Shown: positions 9,324 through 18,199 of the stretch, one piece after another
How the letters are laid out: each line of letters starts with the position of its first letter
Position numbering within the stretch: position 1 is the stretch's first letter
Assembly (NCBI GenBank): GCA_015067185.1
Contig: SVMZ01000016.1
Span: 1 to 61,485 of the forward strand
Length of the DNA stretch: 61,485 nucleotides
Source of the DNA: Oscillospiraceae bacterium
GTDB lineage: Bacteria; Bacillota; Clostridia; Oscillospirales; Ruminococcaceae
Direction of reading: 5' to 3'
Position numbers and translations under genes: made by a program
The notes under the pieces: model-generated
Databases searched by the model: none
What the model saw: only the letters and a program-made list of their open reading frames with translations
Told to the model about the DNA's origin: nothing

Positions 9324-11186
9324 ATGGACGAGGTCATGAACGTTGTTATAGTCGGCCATGTGGATCACGGAAAAAGTACGATCATTGGCAGACTTCTTGC
9401 AGATACCGATTCCCTTCCCGAGGGAAAGCTTCAAATGGTCAAGGATAACTGCAAACGCAATTCCAAACCCTTTGAGTATGCGTTTCTCCTCGATGCTCTG
9501 AAGGATGAGCAATCTCAGGGTATCACCATCGATACCGCCCGCTGCTTCTTCAAAACCGACAAGCGTCGTTATATCCTGATTGACGCTCCCGGACACATTG
9601 AATTCCTTAAAAACATGGTCACCGGCGCTTCCCGTGCCGATGCTGCGCTGATGGTCATTGATGCTCACGAAGGTGTTGAGGAAAACACCCGTCGTCACAG
9701 CTACTTTCTCTCTATGCTTGGCATCAAGCAAATTGCCGTTATGGTCAATAAAATGGACCTTGTTGGCTTTAAGCAGGAAGTTTTTGAAGAGATCAAAGAA
9801 ACTTACACCGCATTTCTCTCCAAAATCGGTGTTGAGGCAAAGGCATTCATCCCCGTCAGCGGCTACTGTGGCGACAACATTGCCAATACATCCGAAAATA
9901 TGCCCTGGTTCCATGGCGGAACCGTCCTCTCCCAGCTGGATGCTTTTGAAAGTACTCCGCTTCCTGATCAGCTTCCGTTCCGTATGCCGGTTCAGGGCGT
10001 CTATAAGTTCACTGCTTTCGGCGATAGCCGCCGTATCATTGCCGGTACCGTTGAATCCGGTAAGCTGAATGTAGGCGACAAGATCACATTCTGGCCCTCC
10101 GGCAAACAGACCACCGTCAAGTCCATTGAAGTGTGGAATGCTCCCGCAAAAGACACCATCTCTGCCGGTGAAGCCTCCGGTTTCACCATGACTGAGCAGA
10201 TTTACATCCGCCGCGGTGAGGTTGCCTGCAGAAGCGATGAGACTCCTCCTCACACCGGTGTCCGCTTCCGCGCCAATATCTTCTGGCTTGGCCGTGAGCG
10301 TTTCCAGAAGGACAAGCACTACTTCCTCAAATGCGGCACCGCCAAGGTAGATATGACTCTGGAAAGTGTTGAGCGCGTAGTCAATGCCTCCAACCTCTCC
10401 ATCGTACAGCGTCAGTATGTTGAGAAGAACGAGGTCGCCGAGTGCATCCTCCGTCTTGACTATCCCATCGCCTTCGACGGCAATGATGTTGTTGCCTCCA
10501 TGGGCCGCTTCGTTGTTGTTGACGAATATGAACTGGCCGGCGGCGGTATCATCACCGAGCCTCTTTCCGAATATAATTACGATACCCGAAATATCCGTTG
10601 GTCCGGCGGCAGTGTAAACAAAATGCAGCGCCGCGAACTGATGGGACATGACGGCCTTGTCGTATGGATGACTGGTCTCTCCGGCGCAGGAAAAACCACC
10701 ATCGCCCAGGAAGTGGAGCGCAGACTGGTTTCCATGGGAATTTCTTCCTTTATTATTGACGGTGATATTCTCCGCAACGGCCTGAATGAAGACCTTGGCT
10801 TCAGCGAAGAGGACCGCGTGGAAAATATCCGCCGTACTGCTCATGTTGCTTCTCTCATGAAAGATGCCGGCATGGTCACTCTTGTCAGTCTGATTTCTCC
10901 CTATGAAAAGAGCCGTGAAGCTGCCCGTAAGGTGGCTAAAGGCAGCTTTATGGAGGTTTATGTCAAGGCCGATATCGAAACCTGTAAAAAGCGCGATCCC
11001 AAAAAGCTCTATCAGAAAGCACAGGAGGGCAGCATCAAAAACTTTACGGGGATTGATTCTCCCTATGAAGCACCGCAGAATCCCGATGTTCTGCTTGATA
11101 CCGAGCTTTGGAGTGAAGAGGAATGCGTTGAAACCCTGCTTGACAGCATCCTTGGCCGCATAAACTTCACCGGAACCAGGAAATAA
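9324..11186 (+). CDS. cysNC: Bifunctional sulfate adenylyltransferase GTPase / APS kinase CysN-CysC
   Basis: 620 aa fusion of the NodQ type. The EF-Tu-like GTPase of ATP sulfurylase occupies about residues 1-435 (GHVDHGKST at 11-19), followed by APS kinase from about 445 (Walker [10 protein letters not shown] at 451-459, ISPYEKSR near 525, and [12 protein letters not shown] near 575). With CysD it converts sulfate to PAPS in two steps, the GTPase driving the unfavourable first step. The fusion is known in organisms that make PAPS for sulfation. It ends the operon; a terminator hairpin lies at 11218-11251. Confidence 0.95.
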   Translation: MDEVMNVVIVGHVDHGKSTIIGRLLADTDSLPEGKLQMVKDNCKRNSKPFEYAFLLDALKDEQSQGITIDTARCFFKTDKRRYILIDAPGHIEFLKNMVTGASRADAALMVIDAHEGVEENTRRHSYFLSMLGIKQIAVMVNKMDLVGFKQEVFEEIKETYTAFLSKIGVEAKAFIPVSGYCGDNIANTSENMPWFHGGTVLSQLDAFESTPLPDQLPFRMPVQGVYKFTAFGDSRRIIAGTVESGKLNVGDKITFWPSGKQTTVKSIEVWNAPAKDTISAGEASGFTMTEQIYIRRGEVACRSDETPPHTGVRFRANIFWLGRERFQKDKHYFLKCGTAKVDMTLESVERVVNASNLSIVQRQYVEKNEVAECILRLDYPIAFDGNDVVASMGRFVVVDEYELAGGGIITEPLSEYNYDTRNIRWSGGSVNKMQRRELMGHDGLVVWMTGLSGAGKTTIAQEVERRLVSMGISSFIIDGDILRNGLNEDLGFSEEDRVENIRRTAHVASLMKDAGMVTLVSLISPYEKSREAARKVAKGSFMEVYVKADIETCKKRDPKKLYQKAQEGSIKNFTGIDSPYEAPQNPDVLLDTELWSEEECVETLLDSILGRINFTGTRK

Positions 11187-11217
11187 CCCTTTTCTCTTCG
11201 GTATTTCTGTTTTAAAT

Positions 11218-11251
11218 CGCTCAGGTCTTTTCTTGCTCCTGAGCGGTTTTC
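11218..11251 (+). terminator. Terminator of the sulfotransferase-cysD-cysNC operon
   Basis: CGCTCAGG and CCTGAGCG form an 8-bp stem with a 12-base loop, followed by GTTTTCATTTT, about 30 bases after the cysNC stop. Confidence 0.8.
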
Positions 11252-11335
11252 ATTTTATCATTATTACTCTTTTTTCCTTTTATTTCCCTCTTTTCATTTT
11301 TCTTTATTTTTATTCGAGAAAATTTGCCGTTTTAC

Positions 11336-11364
11336 TTGATTTTATCATAGTTATGAATTATAAT
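11336..11364 (+). promoter_or_regulatory. Sigma-A promoter of the amino-acid ABC operon
   Basis: TTGATT and a perfect TATAAT are separated by exactly 17 bases, 43 bases before the binding-protein ATG, which has its own AAAGGAGT site. Confidence 0.8.
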
Positions 11365-11407
11365 ACATTAAGGTGTATAAATTCAAATTTATAAAGGAGT
11401 ATCCACA

Positions 11408-12172
11408 ATGAAAAAGTTTTCCAAAGTTCTTGTTGTAATCATGGCTCTTGTCATGGTTCTCGCATTCTCTGCCTGCGGCGAAAAGACCGGCGGTACCCTC
11501 TCTATGGCTACCGAAGCTACCTTCCCTCCCTATGAATACTATGACGGTGACGCTATCGTAGGTATCGACGTTGAAATCGCTCAGGCTATCGCTGACAAGC
11601 TTGGCATGAAACTTGAAATTACTGATATCGCTTTCGATTCCATCATACCCGGCGTTCAGAGCGGCAAATATGACATCGGTCTTGCCGGTATGACCGTTAC
11701 CGATGAACGTCTGCTCGAGGTTGACTTCTCCAACTCCTACGCTACCGGCGTTCAGGTTGTTATCGTTAAAGAAGGCAGCCCCATCACCTCTGTTGACGAT
11801 CTCTTTGGCGATGGCAACTACACCATCGGTACCCAGACCGGTACTACAGGCTTCCTCTATGCTACATGGGATATTGCTGACGAAGGTCTCGGAACCGTAA
11901 ACTCCTATGCCAAAACCACCGATGCTATCGAGGCTCTCAAAACCGATAAGATCGACTGCATCATCCTCGACAGTGCTCCCGCACAGGCTCTTGTTGAAGC
12001 CAACGCTGATGCCGGCCTCATCATCCTCGATACCGAGTATGCCGTTGAAGATTATGCTATCGCTATGCAGAAGGGTAACACCGAGCTGCAGGAAAAAGTC
12101 AACAAGGCTCTTGACGAACTCATTGCTGACGGTACCGTCCAGAAGATCCTCGATAAATACATCACTGACTGA
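11408..12172 (+). CDS. Polar amino-acid ABC transporter, substrate-binding lipoprotein
   Basis: 254 aa. A lipoprotein signal ends in LAFSAC (lipidated C23), followed by a family 3 solute-binding domain with the classic TFPPYEYYD entry and DIGLAGMTVTDER. It sits outside the membrane and delivers an amino acid to the permease encoded next; whether this is glutamine, cystine or a basic amino acid cannot be read. Codons are strongly biased (GCT, ACC, ATC), suggesting high expression. A hairpin between this gene and the permease probably allows more binding protein than permease to be made. Confidence 0.93.
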   Translation: MKKFSKVLVVIMALVMVLAFSACGEKTGGTLSMATEATFPPYEYYDGDAIVGIDVEIAQAIADKLGMKLEITDIAFDSIIPGVQSGKYDIGLAGMTVTDERLLEVDFSNSYATGVQVVIVKEGSPITSVDDLFGDGNYTIGTQTGTTGFLYATWDIADEGLGTVNSYAKTTDAIEALKTDKIDCIILDSAPAQALVEANADAGLIILDTEYAVEDYAIAMQKGNTELQEKVNKALDELIADGTVQKILDKYITD

Positions 12173-12196
12173 TTCGATTTCATATTAAACATTAAC

Positions 12197-12228
12197 GGTT
12201 GGGATGGGGAATTTCTCCGTCCCAATCC
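12197..12228 (+). promoter_or_regulatory. Intercistronic hairpin between binding protein and permease
   Basis: A stem of about 14 bp with three G-T pairs and a 3-base loop, not followed by a clear T tract. Such structures commonly protect upstream mRNA or attenuate read-through into permease genes. A similar hairpin sits in the same position in the sugar ABC operon at 25295-25323. Confidence 0.6.
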
Positions 12229-12260
12229 TTATATTATGAAAACAAAGAGAGGTGTTCTCC

Positions 12261-12989
12261 TTGCCGGAATTCCTTCAGAAACTGGAGCGTCAGTTCTATG
12301 TCTGCTTCATTGAAAAGGACCGTTGGAAATATATCGTTGAAGGTCTCGGCAACACACTGAAAATTGCGCTTGTCGCCGTTATCATCGGTGTTGTTCTCGG
12401 TGCCGTTATCGCTATCATTCGTTCCACCTATGACAAAAACGCGAAAAATATGCGTCCCGGCGTTGGGCGCACATTCCTTGCCATACTGAACTGGCTGTGC
12501 AAAGTTTACCTCACCGTTATCCGCGGTACTCCGGTCATGATTCAGATCCTCATCATGTTCTTCGTTATCTTCGCTTTCGCCAAAGACGGTGTTCCGGTAG
12601 CCATGCTGACTTTCGGAATCAACTCCAGCGCCTATGTTGCCGAGATCATCCGTTCCGGTATCATGTCAATCGACGAGGGCCAGACAGAGGCCGGTCGCTC
12701 CCTTGGCTTTAACTTTGTTCAGACAATGTGGCATATCGTTATCCCGCAGGCTCTCAAAAATGTTCTCCCTGCGCTTGCCAACGAGTTCATCGTCCTCCTG
12801 AAAGAAACTTCCGTTGCCTGTTATGTTGCCGTTAACGATCTCACCAAGGGCGGAGAAATCATTCGTTCTACTACCTATGTTCAGGCTCTTCCCCTGTTTG
12901 CTGTTGCTTTAATCTATCTTGCTCTTGTCATGTTCTTCAGTTATCTTGTAGGAAAACTTGAAAGGAGGCTCCGCACCAGTGAACGATAA
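12261..12989 (+). CDS. Amino-acid ABC transporter permease (HisM/GlnP type)
   Basis: 242 aa with about five membrane segments and the cytoplasmic EAA loop ([21 protein letters not shown], 20 residues of it typical of the family) that docks to the ATPase. [12 protein letters not shown] is the usual family signature. I chose the TTG at 12261 because AGAGAGG lies 8 bases upstream; a GTG at 12252 would overlap that site. The end overlaps the start of the ATPase gene, so the two are translationally coupled. Confidence 0.9.
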   Translation: MPEFLQKLERQFYVCFIEKDRWKYIVEGLGNTLKIALVAVIIGVVLGAVIAIIRSTYDKNAKNMRPGVGRTFLAILNWLCKVYLTVIRGTPVMIQILIMFFVIFAFAKDGVPVAMLTFGINSSAYVAEIIRSGIMSIDEGQTEAGRSLGFNFVQTMWHIVIPQALKNVLPALANEFIVLLKETSVACYVAVNDLTKGGEIIRSTTYVQALPLFAVALIYLALVMFFSYLVGKLERRLRTSER

Positions 12990-13725
12990 TTCTCTCATTA
13001 AAGTCTCCGGACTGAAAATGTATTATAACGGCGGTGCCATCCGTGCTCTTGACGGTGTAGATGCCGAGGTAAAAAAGGGGGAGGTTGTGGTCGTTGTTGG
13101 ACCTTCCGGTTCCGGAAAATCCACCTTTCTGCGTTGCCTTAATCTTCTGGAACTCCCCACAGCAGGCAATATCTGTGTCGATGGTGTAGATATTACCGAC
13201 CGCAAAACTAATATCAATCTTCACCGGCAGAAAATGGGAATGGTGTTCCAGCACTTTAACCTCTTCCCTCATATGACTGTGCTCCGCAATATGACACTTG
13301 CCCCTATGAAACTGCTGAAAAAAAGCAAAAAAGAGGCTGAAGCACAGGCTATGGAACTTCTAAAAAAGGTTGGTCTTGCCGACCGTGCCAATGCCTATCC
13401 CTCCCAGCTTTCCGGTGGACAGAAACAGCGTATCGCCATTGTCCGTGCGCTGTGCATGAACCCTGAGGTTATGCTGTTTGATGAACCCACTTCTGCCCTC
13501 GACCCTGAAATGGTTGGTGAAGTCCTTGAGGTTATGCGTTCTCTCGCTCTTGATGGTATGACCATGGTTGTTGTAACCCATGAGATGGGCTTTGCCAAAG
13601 AAGTGGCTTCCCGGGTAATCTTCTTCGATGAGGGACATATTGTTGAAGAAAATACGCCAGATGAATTTTTCAGCAACCCCAAGAGTGAACGACTTAAACT
13701 TTTCTTAAGTAAAATCATTAGCTGA
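12979..13725 (+). CDS. Amino-acid ABC transporter ATP-binding protein (GlnQ type)
   Basis: 248 aa. Walker [10 protein letters not shown], the Q-loop in [11 protein letters not shown], signature LSGGQKQR and Walker [13 protein letters not shown] are all intact. It powers uptake through the permease encoded just upstream. The GTG at 12979 lies 10 bases after AAAGGAGG and inside the last codons of the permease gene. A strong terminator follows at once. Confidence 0.95.
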   Translation: MNDNSLIKVSGLKMYYNGGAIRALDGVDAEVKKGEVVVVVGPSGSGKSTFLRCLNLLELPTAGNICVDGVDITDRKTNINLHRQKMGMVFQHFNLFPHMTVLRNMTLAPMKLLKKSKKEAEAQAMELLKKVGLADRANAYPSQLSGGQKQRIAIVRALCMNPEVMLFDEPTSALDPEMVGEVLEVMRSLALDGMTMVVVTHEMGFAKEVASRVIFFDEGHIVEENTPDEFFSNPKSERLKLFLSKIIS

Positions 13726-13729
13726 CAAA

Positions 13730-13776
13730 GACCGAAACGAAACGGAGCTGTTTCGTTTCGGTCCCTTTTTATTTTT
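13730..13776 (+). terminator. Terminator of the amino-acid ABC operon
   Basis: A perfect 14-bp stem with a 6-base loop followed by CCTTTTTATTTTT, starting four bases after the ATPase stop. Confidence 0.95.
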
Positions 13777-13819
13777 CGTTTTTTTCTTGCTTTCATCAAA
13801 GATTTTCTTGGAATATCGA

Positions 13820-13848
13820 TTGAAACGCTCTAAAAATTATGCTATTAT
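13820..13848 (+). promoter_or_regulatory. Sigma-A promoter of the iron alcohol dehydrogenase gene
   Basis: TTGAAA and TATTAT with a 17-base spacer, about 80 bases before the ATG. Confidence 0.65.
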
Positions 13849-13930
13849 TATAGTGGATATTCTTGCAAAGTACTATGCTGTTTTCTTCTTTAGCAAGACT
13901 GTCTGTAAAATATATTTTGGAGATGTTTCC

Positions 13931-15043
13931 ATGACCAATTGCAATTTTTATATGCCGGTAAGAATGCTCAGCGGTAAGGATTGCGTAACAAAAAACGCCT
14001 CAGAATTGAAAAAACTCGGTTCCCGCTGCCTCATTATCACCGGTCATAATTCTGCCCGCAAGTGCGGTGCATTGGATGACTGTATTGACGCGCTCACCTC
14101 CTGCGATATTGCCTACCGCATATTTGATGGTATTGAGCAGAACCCCACCCTTAAAAGCTGTGCCGAAGCCGGGGCAGAAGCCAGATATTTCAAAGCAGAT
14201 TTTATCATCGGTATTGGCGGCGGATCTCCTCTTGATGCTGCCAAGGCAGCGGCTGTTCTTGCTGTAAATGATATGGATCCCTTTGATCTCTACAAAGCGG
14301 ATTGGGAGAATCCTGCACTCCCCTTTGTCCTTGTTGGTACCACTGCAGGAACCGGCAGCGAAATCACCCCGTTTTCTGTTCTCACCAATGAAAAAACCGG
14401 ACGGAAAAAGTCTTTCTCCCATCCCGGACAAACCTATGCAAAAATTGCTTTCTGTGACCCCAAGTATACCTTTTCCCTCCCCTATGATTTCACTGTAAGC
14501 ACCGCCCTTGACGCACTCAGCCATGCCCTTGAAGGCTATTACGGTTCCCGTGCCAATGATATCTCAGATATGTTTGCACTTCTCGCAGTCAAAGAGATTT
14601 TTGAGGCTCTCAAACAAATTTCTTCCGATTGCGAAATTACTCCGTCCCTGCGCGAACAGCTGTATTACGGCTCTCTCCATGCAGGTATGACTCTCAACCA
14701 TTGCTCCACCTGCTTCTGCCATCAGTTTGGCTATTTCCTCAGTGAGGATCATCACATTCCTCATGGTTTTGCCTGTGCCACCACCCTCCCTGAATTCACT
14801 CTGCGCGGCAAACAGTTCAAACCCGACAAGGCTGCCACTATGGAGACTTATCTCAACTGTTCCATTGAGGAGCTCTGCCATATGATCGAGCTTTGGAACA
14901 CAGTCCAGCTCCCCCGCCTCACCGAGGCTGAGATAGATGCGATCATTCCCCGATATGAAAACGCAAAACACCTCAGAGAATCCCCTGGCGGATTCACCCT
15001 TGAAGAGGCCAGAGAACTGTTCATTAAAAAATTTAGCCGCTGA
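13931..15043 (+). CDS. Iron-containing alcohol dehydrogenase family protein
   Basis: 370 aa NAD(P)-dependent dehydrogenase of the Fe-ADH group. The dinucleotide motif GIGGGSPLDAAK, the TTAGTGSE motif and metal ligands in DALSHALE, CHQFG and PHGFA are present. These enzymes reduce aldehydes or ketones or oxidise alcohols; the substrate is not readable. ATG at 13931 follows TTGGAGATG; a longer frame from 13787 would run through the promoter. It is not obviously linked to its neighbours, although it could remove reducing power in the fermenting cell. Confidence 0.9.
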   Translation: MTNCNFYMPVRMLSGKDCVTKNASELKKLGSRCLIITGHNSARKCGALDDCIDALTSCDIAYRIFDGIEQNPTLKSCAEAGAEARYFKADFIIGIGGGSPLDAAKAAAVLAVNDMDPFDLYKADWENPALPFVLVGTTAGTGSEITPFSVLTNEKTGRKKSFSHPGQTYAKIAFCDPKYTFSLPYDFTVSTALDALSHALEGYYGSRANDISDMFALLAVKEIFEALKQISSDCEITPSLREQLYYGSLHAGMTLNHCSTCFCHQFGYFLSEDHHIPHGFACATTLPEFTLRGKQFKPDKAATMETYLNCSIEELCHMIELWNTVQLPRLTEAEIDAIIPRYENAKHLRESPGGFTLEEARELFIKKFSR

Positions 15044-15084
15044 TTTATAAATCACGGCAAAAAGAAAGGTCGTTTGAATCTGTT

Positions 15085-15549
15085 ATGAAAAAAAAGGCAA
15101 CCAACTTTTTAAAGGAATTCCGTGACTTTGCTGTTAAAGGCAATGTCATCGACATGGCAGTCGGTGTTATCATCGGCGGCGCTTTCGGAAAAATTGTTAC
15201 CTCCCTCGTCAATGATGTGATCATGCCCTTCTTCAGCGTTCTCCTCTCCGATATTCCTCTCGCCTCTCTTTCTCTCACACTGAAAGAGGGAACAGAAGAA
15301 GTTCCGTCTATCCTCTTCAAATACGGCAACTTTCTCCAGACCATGGTGGACTTCCTGCTCATTGCATTCTTCATCTTCCTCTTTGTCCGTATCCTGAATA
15401 AATTCAAGAAAAAGACTCCTCCCGCACCTCCTGCTCCTCCCGTAACTCCGGAAGATATCCTTCTCCTCAGAGAAATCCGCGATCTGCTTGCAAAAGAGCA
15501 GCCTGCACAGGAAGAAGCAGAGGAAGAAAAAACAGAAGTTACCGTCTAA
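15085..15549 (+). CDS. mscL: Large-conductance mechanosensitive channel MscL
   Basis: 154 aa. The N-terminal amphipathic helix and first membrane segment (FAVKGNVIDMAVGVIIGGAFG) are near textbook MscL, followed by a periplasmic-type loop, a second membrane helix (VDFLLIAFFIFLFV) and a Pro-rich then acidic C-terminal tail. It opens under membrane tension to release solutes during osmotic downshock. It follows the dehydrogenase by about 40 bases and may share its transcript. Confidence 0.96.
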   Translation: MKKKATNFLKEFRDFAVKGNVIDMAVGVIIGGAFGKIVTSLVNDVIMPFFSVLLSDIPLASLSLTLKEGTEEVPSILFKYGNFLQTMVDFLLIAFFIFLFVRILNKFKKKTPPAPPAPPVTPEDILLLREIRDLLAKEQPAQEEAEEEKTEVTV

Positions 15550-15565
15550 TCTTCCCCGAGCAAGA

Positions 15566-15608
15566 TTGTCCTATAAATGGTCAATTCTGTCCATTTCCCC
15601 CAGGACAA
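15566..15608 (+). repeat. Nested inverted repeats in the mscL 3' region
   Basis: TTGTCCT and AGGACAA (7 bp) enclose AAATGG and CCATTT (6 bp), giving a two-stage hairpin just ahead of the terminator. It may be an mRNA 3' structure or part of a small RNA; nothing else marks it. Confidence 0.4.
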
Positions 15609-15627
15609 ACTAAGAGTATAATAAAAA

Positions 15628-15667
15628 TATGCTGTCCGTTCCATCGGAGCGGACAGCATACAGATTT
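15628..15667. terminator. Bidirectional terminator between mscL and the zinc-ribbon gene
   Basis: A 15-bp stem (one T-G pair) with an ATC loop. The plus strand continues with CAGATTTTTT and the minus strand with TTTTTATTATA, so it can end both converging genes. Confidence 0.9.
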
Positions 15668-15694
15668 TTTGATTGTTCCCTATTATTTATCTTT

Positions 15695-16111
15695 TCAGGT
15701 CTTCCTGATCATTCTGTTTTTACATCTGGGGCAGGTTATTTCAAGTTTGCCTCTTCCCTTTGGCACACGCAGCACCTGTCCGCACCCCTTACACTTAAAA
15801 AATCGATGTGTTTTGCGCTGACGTAACATCTTTATTTTATCCTGAAACCAACGCACAATCGGACGAAACCATCCCAGAAACCACCGGTTCTCTTTTCTTC
15901 TTGCTGCAATATTTCTGGAAAGTGTCCGGAAAATATAGTATCCAAACGGAACCATTGAAATCAACCGTACCCAGTAGACCGGAATAAACACGCATATCAT
16001 TGACAGCAATAATGTAAGCGCTACCAATGCAATAGAAAACTCATCCTGACCGTATCTTCCATACATAAATCTGCGAAGCCAGTTCATCTCATTCACCTGT
16101 GTGCCAGACAT
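15695..16111 (-). CDS. Small membrane protein with C-terminal zinc ribbon
   Basis: 138 aa. Two hydrophobic segments (about residues 25-60) are followed by a basic stretch and a zinc ribbon with paired cysteines, CKGCG and CPRCKN, near the C-terminus, which ends in RMIRKT. The layout suggests a cytoplasmic metal-binding tail on a membrane anchor. I chose the ATG at 16111 because GGAAAGGAAG lies just upstream. I do not recognise a named family and assign no function. Confidence 0.75.
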   Translation of the reverse strand: MSGTQVNEMNWLRRFMYGRYGQDEFSIALVALTLLLSMICVFIPVYWVRLISMVPFGYYIFRTLSRNIAARRKENRWFLGWFRPIVRWFQDKIKMLRQRKTHRFFKCKGCGQVLRVPKGRGKLEITCPRCKNRMIRKT

Positions 16112-16171
16112 GGCACTTCTTCCTTTCCGCAAAATTGTATGCGGTTTCATCAAGCATTTCCCGCATTTTTT

Positions 16172-16223
16172 GTCTATCCAATAGACTACAACATGATTAT
16201 GGATATTTTAAGAATAGTCTATT
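16172..16223 (+). promoter_or_regulatory. Candidate operator repeats upstream of uxuA
   Basis: GTCTAT-CCA-ATAGAC (16172-16186) is a perfect short palindrome. In addition AATAGACTA (16180-16188) is repeated inverted as TAGTCTATT (16215-16223), so the GTCTAT element occurs three times just upstream of the uxuA ribosome site. This looks like a repressor site; the cognate regulator is unknown. Confidence 0.5.
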
Positions 16224-16250
16224 TACAAATCAATTCAGGAGGTAAATTTT

Positions 16251-17282
16251 ATGAAAATGATCTTCAGATGGTACGGTGATACCGACCCGATCTCCCTTGA
16301 ATACATCAGACAGATTCCCTGCATGGACGGCATTGTCAGTGCAATCTATGATGTACCTGTCGGTGAAGCCTGGTCTCAGGAGAGTATTGACAAAATGAAG
16401 GCCGATATCGAAGCCGCCGGATTGAAATTTGAAGTCATCGAGAGCGTACCCGTTCACGAAGATATTAAACTGGGCAGCGGCCGCTGCGATGAGTATATCG
16501 AGAATTACAAGACTACCATCCGTCGCCTTGGAAATGCCGGTATCAAAGTGATCTGCTATAATTTCATGCCCGTCTTCGACTGGACCCGCACCCAGCTTGA
16601 CAAACGTCTTCCCGATGGTTCCACCGCTCTTGTCTGTTATAACGATCAGCTTGCCGACATGGATCCCATCCATGGTGAGCTCTCCCTCCCCGGCTGGGAC
16701 GCATCCTACAAAAAAGAAGATCTGGTTGCCCTTTTTGAAGCCTATTCTCACGTGGATGAAGAAAAACTCTGGAGCAATCTGGAGCACTTCCTGAAAGAGA
16801 TTATTCCTGTTGCTAAAGAGAGCGGTATCAAGATGGCCATCCATCCCGATGATCCTCCCCGTCCTATCTTTGGTCTTCCCCGCATTATCACCTGTGAAGA
16901 AAATCTTGACCGCTTCCTTAAACTGGTTGACTGCGAAGAAAACGGACTCACCTTCTGTGTCGGTTCCCTCGGTTGTGATGCCAAGAACGATACCGTCCGC
17001 CTGATTCGCAAATATTCCGAGATGGGCAGAGTCCATTTTGCTCATGTCAGAAATGTTAAGCTCCTTCCTGACGGCAGTTTTGAAGAATCCTCCCATTATA
17101 CGCCCTGCGGCAGCATCGATATCAAAGAGATCATCCGCGCCCTCAAAGAAACCAATTTCACTGGTTACATCCGTCCCGACCACGGCAGAATGATTTGGGG
17201 CGAAACCGGAAAACCCGGCTATGGTCTCTATGACAGAGCACTTGGAGCTATGTACATGGCCGGTCTCTGGGAAGCACTCTGA
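16251..17282 (+). CDS. uxuA: Mannonate dehydratase UxuA
   Basis: 343 aa TIM-barrel enzyme that dehydrates D-mannonate to 2-keto-3-deoxygluconate in hexuronate catabolism. Recognisable stretches include the FRWYGD start, [26 protein letters not shown] and HFAHVRNVK, which supply metal-binding His, Cys and Asp residues. AGGAGGT precedes the ATG. It heads a six-gene plus-strand run ending at 22162. The next pathway enzymes (KDG kinase and aldolase) and the isomerase UxaC are not in the window. Confidence 0.95.
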   Translation: MKMIFRWYGDTDPISLEYIRQIPCMDGIVSAIYDVPVGEAWSQESIDKMKADIEAAGLKFEVIESVPVHEDIKLGSGRCDEYIENYKTTIRRLGNAGIKVICYNFMPVFDWTRTQLDKRLPDGSTALVCYNDQLADMDPIHGELSLPGWDASYKKEDLVALFEAYSHVDEEKLWSNLEHFLKEIIPVAKESGIKMAIHPDDPPRPIFGLPRIITCEENLDRFLKLVDCEENGLTFCVGSLGCDAKNDTVRLIRKYSEMGRVHFAHVRNVKLLPDGSFEESSHYTPCGSIDIKEIIRALKETNFTGYIRPDHGRMIWGETGKPGYGLYDRALGAMYMAGLWEAL

Positions 17283-17324
17283 AAATAATCCCCCTCAACA
17301 CATAATCGTAAGGAGTTGTTTTAC

Positions 17325-18173
17325 TTGGCTAATCCTTTTAAAATTGATCTTACCGGTAAAAATATTGTCATCACCGGTGCGGGCGGTGTTCTCTGCGGTG
17401 TTTTTGCACGCGCACTTGCAGAAACCGGTGCTAACCTCGCTTTGCTGGATATCAATTACGATGCCGTTTCTGCGCTGGCTGATGAAATCAATGCCACCGG
17501 CGGCAAAGCCTTTGCCTGCAAAGCCAATGTGCTTGAAAAAGAAAGTCTCGCCGCAGCTCATACTGCTGTTGCCGAAAAGTTTGGTAAATGCGATATCCTG
17601 ATCAACGGTGCCGGCGGAAACAATCCCCGCGCCACTACCACCAAAGAATATTATTTCCCCGGTGATATCGACAGCGATACCATTTCTTTCTTCGATCTTG
17701 ATCAGAGCGGCGTTGAGTTTGTTTTCAATCTCAACTTCCTCGGCACCCTGCTCCCCACCCAGATTTTTGCCGCTGATATGTTGGGGCGTGAAGGATGCAC
17801 CATTGTCAACATTTCCTCTATGAATGCCTTCACTCCGCTCACCAAGATCCCCGCCTATTCCGGCGCCAAAGCCGCTATCAGTAACTTTACACAGTGGCTT
17901 GCCGTCCACTTTGCCAAAGAGGGCATCCGTGTCAACGCTCTTGCTCCCGGCTTCTTTATCACCAAACAGAATCATGATATGCTGATCAATCCCGACGGCA
18001 GCTATACGGCCCGCTCTCAGAAGATCATTGCCGGTACTCCCATGGAACGCTTTGGTAAACCCGAAGAACTGATCGGTACCCTGCTTTTCCTGCTCTGCAA
18101 CGAGGCATCCGGATTCATCACCGGTACCGTCATCCCCATCGACGGTGGATTTGCCGCCTATTCCGGCGTATAA
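17325..18173 (+). CDS. SDR-family oxidoreductase, probable fructuronate reductase
   Basis: 282 aa Rossmann-fold short-chain dehydrogenase: cofactor motif TGAGGVLCG, NGAGG, and catalytic Ser with YSGAK. Firmicutes commonly use an SDR rather than the long-chain UxuB to reduce fructuronate to mannonate, and the position directly after uxuA supports that role (inference). The start is TTG at 17325, nine bases after AAGGAG; an earlier TTG at 17316 falls against the ribosome site. Confidence 0.85.
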   Translation: MANPFKIDLTGKNIVITGAGGVLCGVFARALAETGANLALLDINYDAVSALADEINATGGKAFACKANVLEKESLAAAHTAVAEKFGKCDILINGAGGNNPRATTTKEYYFPGDIDSDTISFFDLDQSGVEFVFNLNFLGTLLPTQIFAADMLGREGCTIVNISSMNAFTPLTKIPAYSGAKAAISNFTQWLAVHFAKEGIRVNALAPGFFITKQNHDMLINPDGSYTARSQKIIAGTPMERFGKPEELIGTLLFLLCNEASGFITGTVIPIDGGFAAYSGV

Positions 18174-18199
18174 AAATTCAAATAAACGGAGGTTTTATC

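Noticed and set aside
9147-10844. A 565-codon open frame antisense to cysNC
   Set aside because: It lies wholly opposite a well-conserved gene, has no ribosome site and its protein resembles no family; codon bias of cysNC removes stops from that frame.
13787-13930. N-terminal extension of the iron alcohol dehydrogenase
   Set aside because: It would run through the promoter at 13820-13848 and the family start and ribosome site are at 13931.
15609-15627. TATAAT at 15617-15622 as a promoter
   Set aside because: There is no -35 box at proper spacing and the bases lie directly in front of a terminator.
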